The notes beneath the pieces were generated by a model. The model was not told the origin of the DNA and made no database searches. It saw nothing but the letters and a program-made list of their open reading frames with translations. From contig JAJZJL010000007.1 of NCBI GenBank assembly GCA_021810145.1, positions 1 to 60,840 of the forward strand: a stretch of 60,840 nt of DNA, in the 5' to 3' direction. The position numbers and the translations under genes were made by a program. Shown piece by piece: positions 43,527 to 53,022 of this stretch. Numbering within the stretch: the first letter of the stretch is position 1; each line of letters starts with the position of its first letter. Source of the DNA: Planctomycetota bacterium. Its GTDB lineage: Bacteria; Planctomycetota; Phycisphaerae; WQYP01.

Positions 43527-45565
43527 CCCAACCTTCGCACTTTGGCACAAAAAAAGGCTCTGGCGTTCAACCAGGGGTAAAAGTCTGTACCATAAACTCA
43601 TGCGGAATTCAGGGGGGGGCTACCTCCATATACGGTGCCAGGGCCGCCAATTGACTGGCGTAGATCTTCGGTGGCGGCTGTTCCGGAAGATGCAGCCCCA
43701 GCTTATTGAGCAGCAATTGCTGCTCCGGTTCCGGTTCAGTATGGCGGGCCATCACAAGACAGCGCCCGTCGTTGACCGGAAGATGCACATCAATCATCTG
43801 GATTGCGGCAAGTTGCTCAAGCACCGCACGGGGTGTCAGGCCCGGTGCGTGCTGGCGGGTGCGCATCTGCAGGGTTGCCGTCAGGGCGTATCCCATGAAC
43901 GCCACGAAGATATGCGCCTCCACCCGGGGCTGAACCTGATGATGAATGGGGCGAATATTCAAATCACTCTTGAGGCATTTGAACGCGGCCTCAATATTTG
44001 TCAGTTGGGTGTACCGTTGCCAGAGCACTTCAGGATCCTCCGCCTTCAGGCTGGTGCGCAGAAGGTAATGGCCATCAAGTCTTTCCGCCTCCTTGAACTC
44101 CTCCGTGCGTAAACGGTAACGGAATGTTTCACGGGTCACGGGTTCTCTGGCCTTGGGAATCTCAATGGCCACCAGTCCCGCAGCGCGTCCGGCCTCGTGC
44201 CGCAGCACCCCGATGCGTTGTAATAACTGGTCCCGATTTGGCAGGCTTCTGCGCAGGGCCAACAGGCCCTTAAAGAACCGTCTTAATTTCCTGCGACGAA
44301 TAGCCACTTCCTTGTCCTGCCGCCCGACGCTCTTTGCCAGAACCCAGAGTTCCAACGCATCCTGCGAGAGCTTGACCTCCACACCGTCGCGAACCTGCTT
44401 CCATGGCTTATCCAGAAGTTGCCGCTCAAGAGCACGTAGTTTTCCCTTGGGTGTGCCAACGAGATAATCAATGCCACGGTTCCGCATCTCCGCCAGAGTC
44501 TGCTCGGTGGGAATCCCGCGATCCATGATCCACACCCGCCGGGCCTGACCGTACAGGTCTTCGATGTTTTTGAGGAATGATGAAAGGGTGGTTTTATCCG
44601 ATGTATTGCCGGGCATAACCTCATACGCCATCGGCAAGCCGTCCGGGGTCACAATCAACGCGATGACCACTTGCCGACAATCCGGACGGCCATCACGGCT
44701 GTAGCCATGCTTGGCCATGGGAATCTCCTCACATAATCCTTCAAAGTACGTGCTGGTCAGATCATACAACAACACATCAAACGAGACGCTGAACAAGTCC
44801 CTCCAACGCCTCTGCAGGTGCCGGAACAAATCCGCACGATGTTCCATAATCCGATCCAGACAACGGTATAACCGATCTTTGCAGGCCACTGCGCCATCGA
44901 CATCCAGGAGTTCATCCATGGCACTGCGATTAAACCACTGGCGATGCAGGCGGAACTCGCTGCCCGGTGCAATGAGTCTATTGACCACCAGCAAAGCCAG
45001 TACCTTCTCCCACGCCACACCTGAACGCCCATCGGCCATCAGACGCGAACGCCAGAACTGATCCAACTGCAACTCGCGCCACAGTTCACAACCCAGCCAG
45101 CAGTCACCATAAAACCGGGGACGGTGAAGCTTGATCTGATTCAAACAGATCGCCACGCTGTTGAGCTGGTCCGGGGGAACCACTTCGGGCTCGGCAAACA
45201 GCGTCATGGTTTGCATTTGCCCACGCTGCGGATCAAAGACCCGCAAGGCTCTTTGCCAGGACTCCTTCTGCGAACTGGTGAGTTCGCCCAGATAGGCCAC
45301 CTGCCGCTGTATCCATCGCCCCTCGGCGACGCACCGCTTCTCCATCACGCGATGATAGGTGTGCGATTTCCCATTCTTCTTGCGATCACTGGCACTGATG
45401 AACATGGGTATTAATATCGCAAACAAGGCCCCAAAAAGACAGTAAATTTCCCCCAAGTAGGTCTGTACCAGAACGGTTTTGAAAAAAAACACCGCTTTTT
45501 GATAGCGACAAGGCCCTTTTCCTATTTTTTTCGATCAAAAACACACGCAAAGTGCGAAGGTTAGG
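43527..45565 (-). mobile_element. IS1634-like insertion sequence (~2.04 kb)
   Basis: An 18-bp imperfect inverted repeat (CCxAACCTTCGCACTTTG) at 43527-43544 and 45548-45565 encloses one transposase gene. I could not identify a clear target-site duplication, so the outermost bases are approximate. Confidence 0.8.
43609..45405 (-). CDS. IS1634-family DDE transposase
   Basis: From ATG 45405 (598 aa), the protein has DDE-type blocks: LLYDLTSTYFEG with the first Asp, the VWIMDRGIP second Asp block (preceded by MAYEVMPGNTSDKTTL), and the C-terminal LTNIEAAFKCLKSDLNIRPI with the catalytic Glu. An internal DUF4277-like N-terminal region is present. It catalyses cut-and-paste transposition. The frame is intact, so the element may be active. 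An open frame upstream to 45492 reads into the terminal region. Confidence 0.88.
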   Translation of the reverse strand: MFISASDRKKNGKSHTYHRVMEKRCVAEGRWIQRQVAYLGELTSSQKESWQRALRVFDPQRGQMQTMTLFAEPEVVPPDQLNSVAICLNQIKLHRPRFYGDCWLGCELWRELQLDQFWRSRLMADGRSGVAWEKVLALLVVNRLIAPGSEFRLHRQWFNRSAMDELLDVDGAVACKDRLYRCLDRIMEHRADLFRHLQRRWRDLFSVSFDVLLYDLTSTYFEGLCEEIPMAKHGYSRDGRPDCRQVVIALIVTPDGLPMAYEVMPGNTSDKTTLSSFLKNIEDLYGQARRVWIMDRGIPTEQTLAEMRNRGIDYLVGTPKGKLRALERQLLDKPWKQVRDGVEVKLSQDALELWVLAKSVGRQDKEVAIRRRKLRRFFKGLLALRRSLPNRDQLLQRIGVLRHEAGRAAGLVAIEIPKAREPVTRETFRYRLRTEEFKEAERLDGHYLLRTSLKAEDPEVLWQRYTQLTNIEAAFKCLKSDLNIRPIHHQVQPRVEAHIFVAFMGYALTATLQMRTRQHAPGLTPRAVLEQLAAIQMIDVHLPVNDGRCLVMARHTEPEPEQQLLLNKLGLHLPEQPPPKIYASQLAALAPYMEVAPP

Positions 45566-45722
45566 TTAGAAATAATGCTTTCGGCCGCGCCTGCCGATGG
45601 CGGGGCAGAGCATTGCGGGCGAAACCGTCTAAAACAATGGAATGTGTCTTTTGATCAACGATTGTAACAGCCGGTGCCGGTTGTGTATGGCCGAGTTTTG
45701 TCCAACAATCGCGGCCACGAAA

Positions 45723-46376
45723 TCATTCCGACTTGGGCTGGAAGCCTACTGCGTAGCGGTAGAAAATGCGTGAAATGCGGCGGGCCAGGATGACGACCAG
45801 GCCGTTTTCGACAGCTTGCGGGCTTTGACTTACAGCCGTGGAGGTGGGAATGCGGGCAATGATGGATGCTCCGGGGGAACCGTCTTTCGGCCAGAGGCGA
45901 TTGCCGTTTTCATCGACAACTTTTACCATCGCGTCCGCACTTCCTTTGGTCAGTTGCCCCGCACTTTCGAGCGTGATATCAAAGCGTTTCACGTAGATAT
46001 AAATAACATCATTGGCATGGACCGCATGGGCGATGTCCGCAATTCCCATGGAATGGTATTTCTCCGGGTTTTGTCGCTGCAGAGCCACAATCCGGAAGGC
46101 CGGTACAAATTGATTCGCGCATTTGTGAGAATAAAGCGTTTGATTTACCAGTGTCATCAACGTGGCCATGGCATGAATGCTTAACTGGCTGTTGGCGGAT
46201 GTATCGATCAGCACCAGAACCCGGTTCTTCACGGGCAGTTTGTAAAGTGCCGCATGAGAACCGTTGCCGGCAAAAAGATAAGCCAATTCACATCCGCCCA
46301 GACAAAAAGCGGTCGTGATCATCAGCGTGGCCAGTAAAGTCGCTTTGAGATAAAATGCTTTAATTCGCATAGCCAT
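45723..46376 (-). CDS. Putative lipoprotein B
   Basis: The 217-aa protein has a signal peptide and lipobox (CLGGC near residue 28), then an alpha/beta body: VLVLIDTSANSQLSIHAMATLM, VIYIYVKRFDITLESAG, and VVILARRISRIFYRYAVGF at the C-terminus. It resembles the paired lipoprotein encoded just upstream in plan: both have a strand carrying a VLVLIDTSA- or VAIVVYEDAS-like motif. The genes overlap by 17 bp, so the products probably act together in the envelope. No named family. Confidence 0.72.
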   Translation of the reverse strand: MAMRIKAFYLKATLLATLMITTAFCLGGCELAYLFAGNGSHAALYKLPVKNRVLVLIDTSANSQLSIHAMATLMTLVNQTLYSHKCANQFVPAFRIVALQRQNPEKYHSMGIADIAHAVHANDVIYIYVKRFDITLESAGQLTKGSADAMVKVVDENGNRLWPKDGSPGASIIARIPTSTAVSQSPQAVENGLVVILARRISRIFYRYAVGFQPKSE

Positions 46377-47040
46377 TGCCTCGATTATGCCAGGTGTAAA
46401 AGCAGCGTGCCAGCAGGGTGCTGAATCGCTGCAAAGTATTCATACGTACCGTATTGGCATCGGTGTTATATCCCGGCAGTGGCCCGCCCTTTGGCCATCT
46501 GGCATCAATATCCGTGTGAAACACTTCGCCATCACCTGGAATGTTCATGTTGTAAACGGCAACATGGGCCGCGATATCCCCTTGCAGAACGTAATTGGTC
46601 TGCTGGGAGTGCACCGTATAATTCAGCAATTCAATGTACACCACGCGCGAAACGCCGAAATGCCGGCCGATGGTTTTCACGGGTAAAACATCCCAGTTGG
46701 GATTGGCATTCTGGTAGTTCAATACCAGGTGATAATCCAGAATATGTGCCTTGGGAAGATGCTTTTTCAGCGCTGCGGAAACAAATGCGGAAACTTCCTC
46801 CTGCGCCTGCGGATAGGTGAACATGGTTGAGGCATCTTCATATACCACAATGGCCACGCTCTGCTTTTCCAACCCGCGGTATTGCGGCTTTACCGCAACG
46901 CCCATGGCGTTTTCAGCCGCCAATCCAAGAAATGTGCAGCCGCCGATTCCCATGAACAGCACCAGCATGGTCAGAACCATTGCCACGCCGCCGGGTGTCA
47001 TGTATTTAACGTATCGAGTTGTAGGAAAAATAATATTCAT
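46360..47040 (-). CDS. Putative lipoprotein A
   Basis: The 226-aa protein has a hydrophobic N-terminus and lipobox (FMGIGGC, Cys ~35). The body includes SVAIVVYEDAS, an amphipathic SAFVSAALKKHLPKAHIL segment and SRVVYIELLNYTV, as in outer-membrane-associated lipoproteins with an ABC-type-periplasmic alpha/beta core. Shared features with lipoprotein B, whose gene overlaps this one, suggest an ancient duplication. Function unknown. Confidence 0.72.
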   Translation of the reverse strand: MNIIFPTTRYVKYMTPGGVAMVLTMLVLFMGIGGCTFLGLAAENAMGVAVKPQYRGLEKQSVAIVVYEDASTMFTYPQAQEEVSAFVSAALKKHLPKAHILDYHLVLNYQNANPNWDVLPVKTIGRHFGVSRVVYIELLNYTVHSQQTNYVLQGDIAAHVAVYNMNIPGDGEVFHTDIDARWPKGGPLPGYNTDANTVRMNTLQRFSTLLARCFYTWHNRGNGYAN

Positions 47041-47144
47041 TCGTTGTTCCTGGCTATGAACTACCCGCTATGCCTGATTCTTCCGCACGCGGGCCGGTTT
47101 TTCAGTCCGCTGTAAGCTCGCCAAAGCTCCGCCAAGTGGGGATT

Positions 47145-47648
47145 CTAACCGTGGTGACGGAACCATGCACTCATAATAAAAATTTTATATCCCCATGCGC
47201 CCAATATGATCGCCGCAGCGCAGATCAGAATCTTCCACCGGTTCCATGCAAACCAGAAGAATGATGGGCCATACCATTTGCCGGTGGTCACACCCAGGCC
47301 TCCGACGATCACGCTTGCCACCGCCAGAAAACCGACCATGGCACCACCGGGCTGTGTTGCCAGAGCTGTGAGCCATTGTCCATGGGCGACATGGGATACC
47401 GCCGTGGTGTAGCCGCAGGTAGGGCAGGGCCAGCCATATTCGGTATAAAATCCGCAGGGTGGCAGGCCCAGTTGCGTATGCGTTGCCAGACCCGCGGGGC
47501 TGGGATTCAAATACACGCCGATTCCCAGCATCGGTACAAATACCAACAGCAGAAAACCGGACCACAATCGAATGCGATGCCGATACGCCCATGCGTATGG
47601 ACCGCTTAATTCAATGGGAAATTCAGGTTTTTCAATTACCTGCGACAT
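47145..47648 (-). CDS. DUF2752 membrane protein
   Basis: The 167-aa protein has a hydrophobic N-terminal helix, then the DUF2752 signature PCGFYTEYGWPCPTCGYTTAV and two more membrane helices (VGFLAVASVIVGG and ILICAAAIILGAWG). The CPTCG cysteines may bind a metal or be redox-active; function unknown. TATAAT lies 7 nt before ATG 47648 with no ribosome site, pointing to a leaderless mRNA. A longer frame upstream has no support. Confidence 0.8.
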   Translation of the reverse strand: MSQVIEKPEFPIELSGPYAWAYRHRIRLWSGFLLLVFVPMLGIGVYLNPSPAGLATHTQLGLPPCGFYTEYGWPCPTCGYTTAVSHVAHGQWLTALATQPGGAMVGFLAVASVIVGGLGVTTGKWYGPSFFWFAWNRWKILICAAAIILGAWGYKIFIMSAWFRHHG

Positions 47649-47655
47649 GACAGAG

Positions 47656-47685
47656 ATTATACCGGACTTGCCACTGGACAAACAA
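47656..47685 (-). promoter_or_regulatory. Promoter of the DUF2752 gene (leaderless)
   Basis: On the minus strand TTGTTT (47685-47680) and TATAAT (47661-47656) are 18 bp apart. The -10 ends 7 nt before the ATG. Confidence 0.6.
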
Positions 47686-47790
47686 TCGTCATCCATGTGC
47701 GCCGCCCGGCGCACCGTTAAATTTGAAAAATGGAACGGGCCTGTGACAGATTCTGCAAGGCCTTAATGGTCCTGATCCCTGGCTTTTTAA

Positions 47791-47952
47791 GAGCCTATTT
47801 GGAAACTCCGCCGGGAGTGCCTTGGGGCGGCAAACGGCCGTCTGCGGCGTCCTCGATCCTCAACATATTCCGGAATATGCTTCGGATCTGGGTCCTTGCA
47901 TCCATCCATTTGCCCCCCCAATCCACCCGCATCGGACTTTCCAAACAGGCTC
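47791..47952. mobile_element. 162-bp fold-back MITE, copy 2
   Basis: Same length and sequence plan as 8254-8415, with the terminal repeat GAGCCTATTTGGAAA slightly decayed at one end and the central palindrome again exactly at the midpoint (47864-47879). Flanks are TAA and TGA, i.e. TNA words but not an exact duplication. No gene. Confidence 0.85.
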
Positions 47953-48060
47953 TGACTCTGTCGTTACCGGCATCATCGGCCAAATCCATACTCCAATCCA
48001 GCTCGCCATCACATATGCCCGCCGTACCCAAAACTAATTTGCGCGTTGCTTCCCGGCGCG

Positions 48061-50100
48061 GGGCCTGTTGATTTAGTCATTTTTTGCGTACCGTCCAATA
48101 TTCCCCCTTACGCCGCGCTGGGGTGAAAAAAATCCAGGCAGGACGCCTCCGGGGTGTTTTTTTCTTCCACGGCAAAAATTGACTGCCTGATTGTGTTTTT
48201 TCCCGGTTTTTCACCTGGGCAGGTGCTTTCGGCACCGCTGCCGGGGCTTATGCCGGGGCCACACCCCCTTTCACGGCTGATTCTTGGCGCAGTGCCGCCA
48301 TGACGCTTATGAGCTTTTTGAGATTGAAGGCCGCCGTTATCCAACGCCACTCCATGCGTACCTTGTTGATACCACGGAGAAGGAACTGTCGAACATTCAT
48401 GACGTTCTTGATAATACCGAACGGGGATTCCGCCACCGCCATGCGTTGGCTGTAAGTTTCCTTGCCCGCCGGGGTCTGTATCCGCGCCGTGGCGCGCTCC
48501 CGCACCGCATCGTATTCATCCCGGTAAACCCGCCGTTGTGTTTGGTTCTTCCGGAGGCATTGGCTGGCCAGTGGGCATTGGTGACATTGACCGCATTGAT
48601 ACACCCGGTAAATGCCTCTGCCGCTGTCACGTTGATAGGTTGTCGTTTCGTAGAAGCTCAAGGCCTTGCCCATCGGGCAGTAATAACGATCTGCGGATGG
48701 CTGATAAATAAAAGCCGCCTTATCGAGTACCTTGGACTGGGCATTGATCGGTAAAGCCGCCCGCTGGCTTTCTTCCACCGCCACTGTGGGTTCTTCACGC
48801 ACAGCCGGATTATTTTCAAATTCCTGCCGGGCCGGGATCAGGGCCTCAATCCGGCGTTCTTCTAGACCGGCCAGATTCGGGCCGCTATTAAAGCCGCTGT
48901 CGGCTAAGACCTTTTCGGGTTTTTCACCATATTGTTCTTCAATACGATCCATGGATGGTATCAGGGTCGCTTCTTCATTATTGCCCACCACCACATCGGC
49001 ATCCACGATCAAGCCCCCCTTGGTCTCGGTACTGGCCATGGGAGTGTAATTCGGGGCGTAACCCCCTTGCTTATTGGGCAATACTCGGGCATCCGGGTCG
49101 GCCAGTGGAATCTGTGGCCCTTTCGCCGATACATCTGAACGCGATCCCCTCTTATCCTGCATGGCCTGTAATTCCGCCTTGGCGTACTGAAGTTTGGCTT
49201 TCCGTTGCTCCAACGTATGCAGATCAGCCGGAAGTTTGCCGGAACCCGTCGGTTGGGGGCCAAAAAGCTGCCGATCCCGCTGATCCTCCTGCTCCGCCGT
49301 CTTGAGCAACTCGGTGATCTGCTGGTCGATCTGTTGCTCCAATTCCTCAATTTTATTCTGCCGGGCCGTGTTATACCGGGCATTATTGGCCCGTACCCGC
49401 GTGCCATCGGAACATATCTGGTTCAGGCATGCCACCCCCATACCCCGTGCCAGAAGGATGATGTCACGAAAGACCTTCTTTAATTCCTTGTCAAAACGTG
49501 TGCGGAACTTGGCAAAGGTACTATGGTCAATCTGACGCCCCTCCACCAGCCACAGAAAGTCCAGCCGGTTGGTACAGGCATCCTCCAGCTTCCGGCTGGA
49601 ACGAATCCCCAGCGTCAGTCCATAGAGAATCGCCCCGGCCATCACCCTGGGGGCAATCGGCGGCTGCCCGGCGACAAGAACATACCGCGACTCCCAGGCC
49701 GACCAATCCATCTGCCCCAATACCTCATCGACCAGCCGTACGGAATGGTCCGAACTGATGGCGGCATCCAAGGTGAGCGAGAACAGCACCGCCTGTTCTC
49801 GTATCATAGGTGCCTGATTCCATCGGATCATGGTGGATTCTCCGTCAACAACAACCATCCCGGCACACTGTCGGCGATGGCGTAGAGCAGTATACCATAA
49901 CACATAGTGTAATGCAAATGACTATACTACTAAATATAACTATTCCACAAAGGCGAATCGGGCTTGAACAGACCGGGCTGCAACAGGGTCGGCCCGCTCC
50001 GGGGCTGAGACTGAAGCTGGGCCGGCGATTGGACGTCGGGCTGGCGAACCGGGACGCCCGGCGGGCGAGCAAAGGCTGTGCCAATTAAATCAACAGGCCC
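48061..50100 (-). mobile_element. IS1182-family insertion sequence in a palindromic target
   Basis: A 15-bp perfect inverted repeat (GGGCCTGTTGATTTA) at the ends is flanked by CGCG on each side (48057-48060, 50101-50104). Removing the element and one CGCG leaves CCCGGCGCGCCGGGG, one of the palindromes common in spacers here. The element is 2,040 bp. Confidence 0.85.
48248..49831 (-). CDS. IS1182-family transposase
   Basis: From ATG 49831 (527 aa), it starts with the family N-terminus (MIRWNQAPMIREQAVLFSL, HSVRLVDEVLGQMDWS), followed by DDE blocks: QICSDGTRVRANNARYNTA, GLIVDADVVVGNNEEATLI with KVLADSGFNSG, and SQRMAVAESPFGIIKNVMNVRQFLLRG. A Gln/Glu-rich coiled segment lies at ~180-230. The frame is intact. 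The 3' end leaves ~190 bp to the left terminal repeat. Confidence 0.9.
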   Translation of the reverse strand: MIRWNQAPMIREQAVLFSLTLDAAISSDHSVRLVDEVLGQMDWSAWESRYVLVAGQPPIAPRVMAGAILYGLTLGIRSSRKLEDACTNRLDFLWLVEGRQIDHSTFAKFRTRFDKELKKVFRDIILLARGMGVACLNQICSDGTRVRANNARYNTARQNKIEELEQQIDQQITELLKTAEQEDQRDRQLFGPQPTGSGKLPADLHTLEQRKAKLQYAKAELQAMQDKRGSRSDVSAKGPQIPLADPDARVLPNKQGGYAPNYTPMASTETKGGLIVDADVVVGNNEEATLIPSMDRIEEQYGEKPEKVLADSGFNSGPNLAGLEERRIEALIPARQEFENNPAVREEPTVAVEESQRAALPINAQSKVLDKAAFIYQPSADRYYCPMGKALSFYETTTYQRDSGRGIYRVYQCGQCHQCPLASQCLRKNQTQRRVYRDEYDAVRERATARIQTPAGKETYSQRMAVAESPFGIIKNVMNVRQFLLRGINKVRMEWRWITAAFNLKKLISVMAALRQESAVKGGVAPA

Positions 50101-50230
50101 CGCGCCGGGGCGGTTCATCCCATCCTGCCAAGAAGCTAATCCGATTTGCCATCGCAGATATCCGCTGCACCCACAAATCAGTTTGCCCATTGCTTCCCGG
50201 GTGAGCCGGGATTTATTACGCATCGGCCAT

Positions 50231-50290
50231 TTTCTCATGGTGTTCGCATGCAATAGCATTTGTGTTGCGGAAGTGGTCACAAGCCCCGCG
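50231..50290. repeat. Dispersed ~60-bp repeat upstream of aroB (copy B)
   Basis: Counterpart of 7951-8010. Both copies end ~60 bp upstream of a plus-strand gene, aroB here and the SRP RNA there. Confidence 0.6.
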
Positions 50291-50349
50291 GGAACGGACA
50301 GGCTTGCCAGGCAGGCACAAATTACAATTTTCCGCTAAAATCCTCTGCC

Positions 50350-51474
50350 ATGTCAGAAATACAGATACAACTTCCACCGTCCACCGCCATCGCTTATCCC
50401 GTATTGGTCGGTTCAGATCTGCTGCCGGAACTTGGCCAGCGGGTCAAACAACGCGCGCCGGCTCCGTCGTGCGCATTGATTTCCGATGGCCATGTTGCCA
50501 AGCATTATCTTCCCATCGCCAGGAGTTCTCTGGAGTCCGCCGGCTATCGGGTTTGCAGCTTTGTATTTGCCGCCGGTGAAGCCAATAAAACGCTGGCCAC
50601 CGTGAGCGCGGCGTATGATGCGCTGCTGTCCGCCCGTCTGGAGCGCTCCAGTCCGGTTATCGCATTGGGTGGCGGCGTAACGGGTGATCTGGCGGGGTTT
50701 GTCAGTTCCACGCTGCTGCGCGGCGTGCCATTTATACAGGTGCCCACCACGCTGCTGGCGGCGGTGGATGCCAGTGTCGGCGGCAAAGTGGGGGTGGATC
50801 ATGCCATGGGAAAAAATCTCATCGGTGCGTTTCATCAGCCCTCGGCTGTGTTTACCGATGTCAGCACATTCAAGACGCTTCCACCACTGGAAATTCAATG
50901 CGGATTGGCGGAATGTGTAAAACACGCCATTATCAAAGATGTCAAACTCTTTGATTTTATTGAACATCATCTTTCTGCTATCAGCGCCTGCGATTCCGCG
51001 GCGCTGGCGGAGCTTGTGGCATGGAATGTGCAGATTAAAGCCGCCGTGGTAATGGCGGATCCCTTTGAACGCGGGGAACGGGCCTTGTTGAATCTGGGCC
51101 ATACCTTTGGCCACGCGCTGGAAACGCTGGCCGGATACGCCAATTTGGCCCACGGGCAAGCGGTGTCTTTGGGGATTGTGGCGGCCTGCCACCTCGCGGT
51201 GCAACGCGGAGAATTCCCGCCCGCTTCGGCATTGGCGGTGGAATCTCTGCTTAAACGCATCGGCCTGCCCGTGCGAATCGCGATTGCCGATCCGGCGGCG
51301 GTTTTGCGGGCCATGGGCAGCGATAAAAAAATTATCTCCGGCCGCCTGCGATTGATATTGCCCACGCAGCAGATTGGAAAAGCCCGCATTGCCACGGACA
51401 TACCCGAATCTCAGATCATGCAGGCCATCGGCTATATTCAGCAGCAGGGAGCTTTGCCGCATGAGTGCCGCTGA
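50350..51474 (+). CDS. aroB: 3-dehydroquinate synthase
   Basis: The 374-aa NAD- and zinc-dependent enzyme carries out the second step of the shikimate pathway. Motifs: VIALGGGVTGDLAGFVSSTLLRGVPFIQVPTTLLA, DASVGGKVGVDH, KNLIGAFHQP, CGLAECVKH, NLGHTFGHALE and HGQAVSLGI (zinc ligands in the last three). The ATG at 50350 begins the conserved region. Its last bases overlap the dprA start by 14 bp, so the two are co-translated. Confidence 0.96.
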   Translation: MSEIQIQLPPSTAIAYPVLVGSDLLPELGQRVKQRAPAPSCALISDGHVAKHYLPIARSSLESAGYRVCSFVFAAGEANKTLATVSAAYDALLSARLERSSPVIALGGGVTGDLAGFVSSTLLRGVPFIQVPTTLLAAVDASVGGKVGVDHAMGKNLIGAFHQPSAVFTDVSTFKTLPPLEIQCGLAECVKHAIIKDVKLFDFIEHHLSAISACDSAALAELVAWNVQIKAAVVMADPFERGERALLNLGHTFGHALETLAGYANLAHGQAVSLGIVAACHLAVQRGEFPPASALAVESLLKRIGLPVRIAIADPAAVLRAMGSDKKIISGRLRLILPTQQIGKARIATDIPESQIMQAIGYIQQQGALPHECR

Positions 51475-52732
51475 TTCAACATCCGCCGCCAGTGAGCCTT
51501 CCCCGCAGCGCCTGGCCGCGTGGATGATGCTTTCGCTTTGCAATGGAATCGGCCCGGTTCTGCTGCGGCGCTTGCTTGATGCACTGCACACGCCGGAAAA
51601 TATTCTCTCCGCCTCCATCAGGCAGTTGGCTGAGGTGGATGGCATCGGCCAAAGCCGCGCCCAGGCCATAGCGCGTGGCCGGGAACAAATTGATGTCAAT
51701 GCTGTTTTTGCGGATTGTCAGCAGCGGCACATTCGCATTATCTGCCCCGACCATGCCGAATGGCCGCCGGGCCTGACCCGCATACCCGATCCGCCAACCG
51801 TGCTGTATATCCGCGGAAAAATTCTGCGTGACGATATGCTGGCTTTGGGAATTGTCGGGGCGCGCCGCTGCACGCTCTACGGCCGGGAGCAGGCTGATAA
51901 ATTCGCCTCCGCTCTGGCGGGCGTGGGTGTGACGATTGTCAGCGGCGGAGCGCGCGGCATCGACACTGCTGCGCACAGCGGCGCTTTACGGGCCGGCGGT
52001 CGCACCATTGTGGTGCAAGGCTGCGGACTCGGGCATTGTTATCCGCAGGAAAATGCCGAATTATATGATCGCATTGTGGATGAAGATCGCGGCGCGATTA
52101 TCAGTGAATTACCACCGGACCAACCCCCGCTGCCGGAGAATTTTCCGCCGCGCAACCGCATCATCACCGGCATGTCGCTGGGGATTCTGGTGGTGGAAGC
52201 CAACTTGCGCAGCGGTTCACTGATCACCGCCCGGCTCGCCGCTGATGATTACGCCCGGGAAGTCTTCGCGCTGCCGGGGCGCGTGGATTCCGCGGCCAGC
52301 AGCGGTACGCACCATCTGATCAAAACCGGCGCAGCGGCGCTGGTGGAATCCGTTGATGATATTCTCCGCGGTTTGGGACAAACCGATTTGATACACCCGC
52401 CCGCGGATGAAATGGCGGCGGAAATGTCAAAACGCCGCCCCGGGCGACGGCGCGCCGCTACGCCCGAAGAGCCAAACCTGTATGCGCCCTCGGCCGCCAC
52501 CGAAACTCATACGCCGGCCATGCAATTAACCGCGCCGCAACAGCGCATTGTCGCCTGCTTTTCCGGTGAATCGCTGGATGTCGATGAACTCTGCGCAACA
52601 TCGCAGCTCCCGCCGGCGGTGATTATGGCCGAATTGACCTGCCTTGAAATCTCCGGCATCCTTCGTCGGCAGCCCGACCGTCGCTATATTCTCAACCCGG
52701 AAACAACAACGAATAATGCCCGGCCAGCCTGA
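51461..52732 (+). CDS. dprA: DNA-processing protein A (ssDNA loader in transformation)
   Basis: The 423-aa protein has an N-terminal helix-hairpin-helix-like part (LCNGIGPVLLRRLLDAL, VDGIGQSRAQAI), a Rossmann core with the DprA signature ALGIVGARRCTLYG, SGGARGIDTAAH, VQGCGLGHCYPQEN and FPPRNRIITGMSLGILVVEA, and a C-terminal winged helix. It protects incoming single-stranded DNA and loads RecA. ATG 51461 overlaps the aroB stop. Confidence 0.95.
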   Translation: MSAADSTSAASEPSPQRLAAWMMLSLCNGIGPVLLRRLLDALHTPENILSASIRQLAEVDGIGQSRAQAIARGREQIDVNAVFADCQQRHIRIICPDHAEWPPGLTRIPDPPTVLYIRGKILRDDMLALGIVGARRCTLYGREQADKFASALAGVGVTIVSGGARGIDTAAHSGALRAGGRTIVVQGCGLGHCYPQENAELYDRIVDEDRGAIISELPPDQPPLPENFPPRNRIITGMSLGILVVEANLRSGSLITARLAADDYAREVFALPGRVDSAASSGTHHLIKTGAAALVESVDDILRGLGQTDLIHPPADEMAAEMSKRRPGRRRAATPEEPNLYAPSAATETHTPAMQLTAPQQRIVACFSGESLDVDELCATSQLPPAVIMAELTCLEISGILRRQPDRRYILNPETTTNNARPA

Positions 52733-53022
52733 CCGGATCGTCATATCGGCTGCGAATGCAGCGGGCATTTTCGGCGTGACCGCTGCCCGATGCGCTGCGC
52801 ATCCCGGCAGCACGCTAGAGAATCCCACGCAAGAAAATGCCCATCCGCCCCAGATTCATCACCGCCACCCCGGCAGGGGCGGCATCGCAGAACTTTCATG
52901 TTTGGCTTGCAAAAAGCGGATAATCATTCCAACCCGGGATTGTAAAAGTGGCCCATTCAGTGAGATATCATTTATCTCCGGTTCGGCTTCAGGCTAAACC
53001 AATATTTAGTATAAGCAATGGC

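Noticed and set aside
43527-45565. Target-site duplication of the IS1634-like element
   Set aside because: No convincing direct repeat flanks the inverted repeats, so it was not claimed.
50413-51699. 428-aa open frame antisense to aroB
   Set aside because: It is a long shadow of a GC-biased gene with no motifs, opposite a clear aroB.
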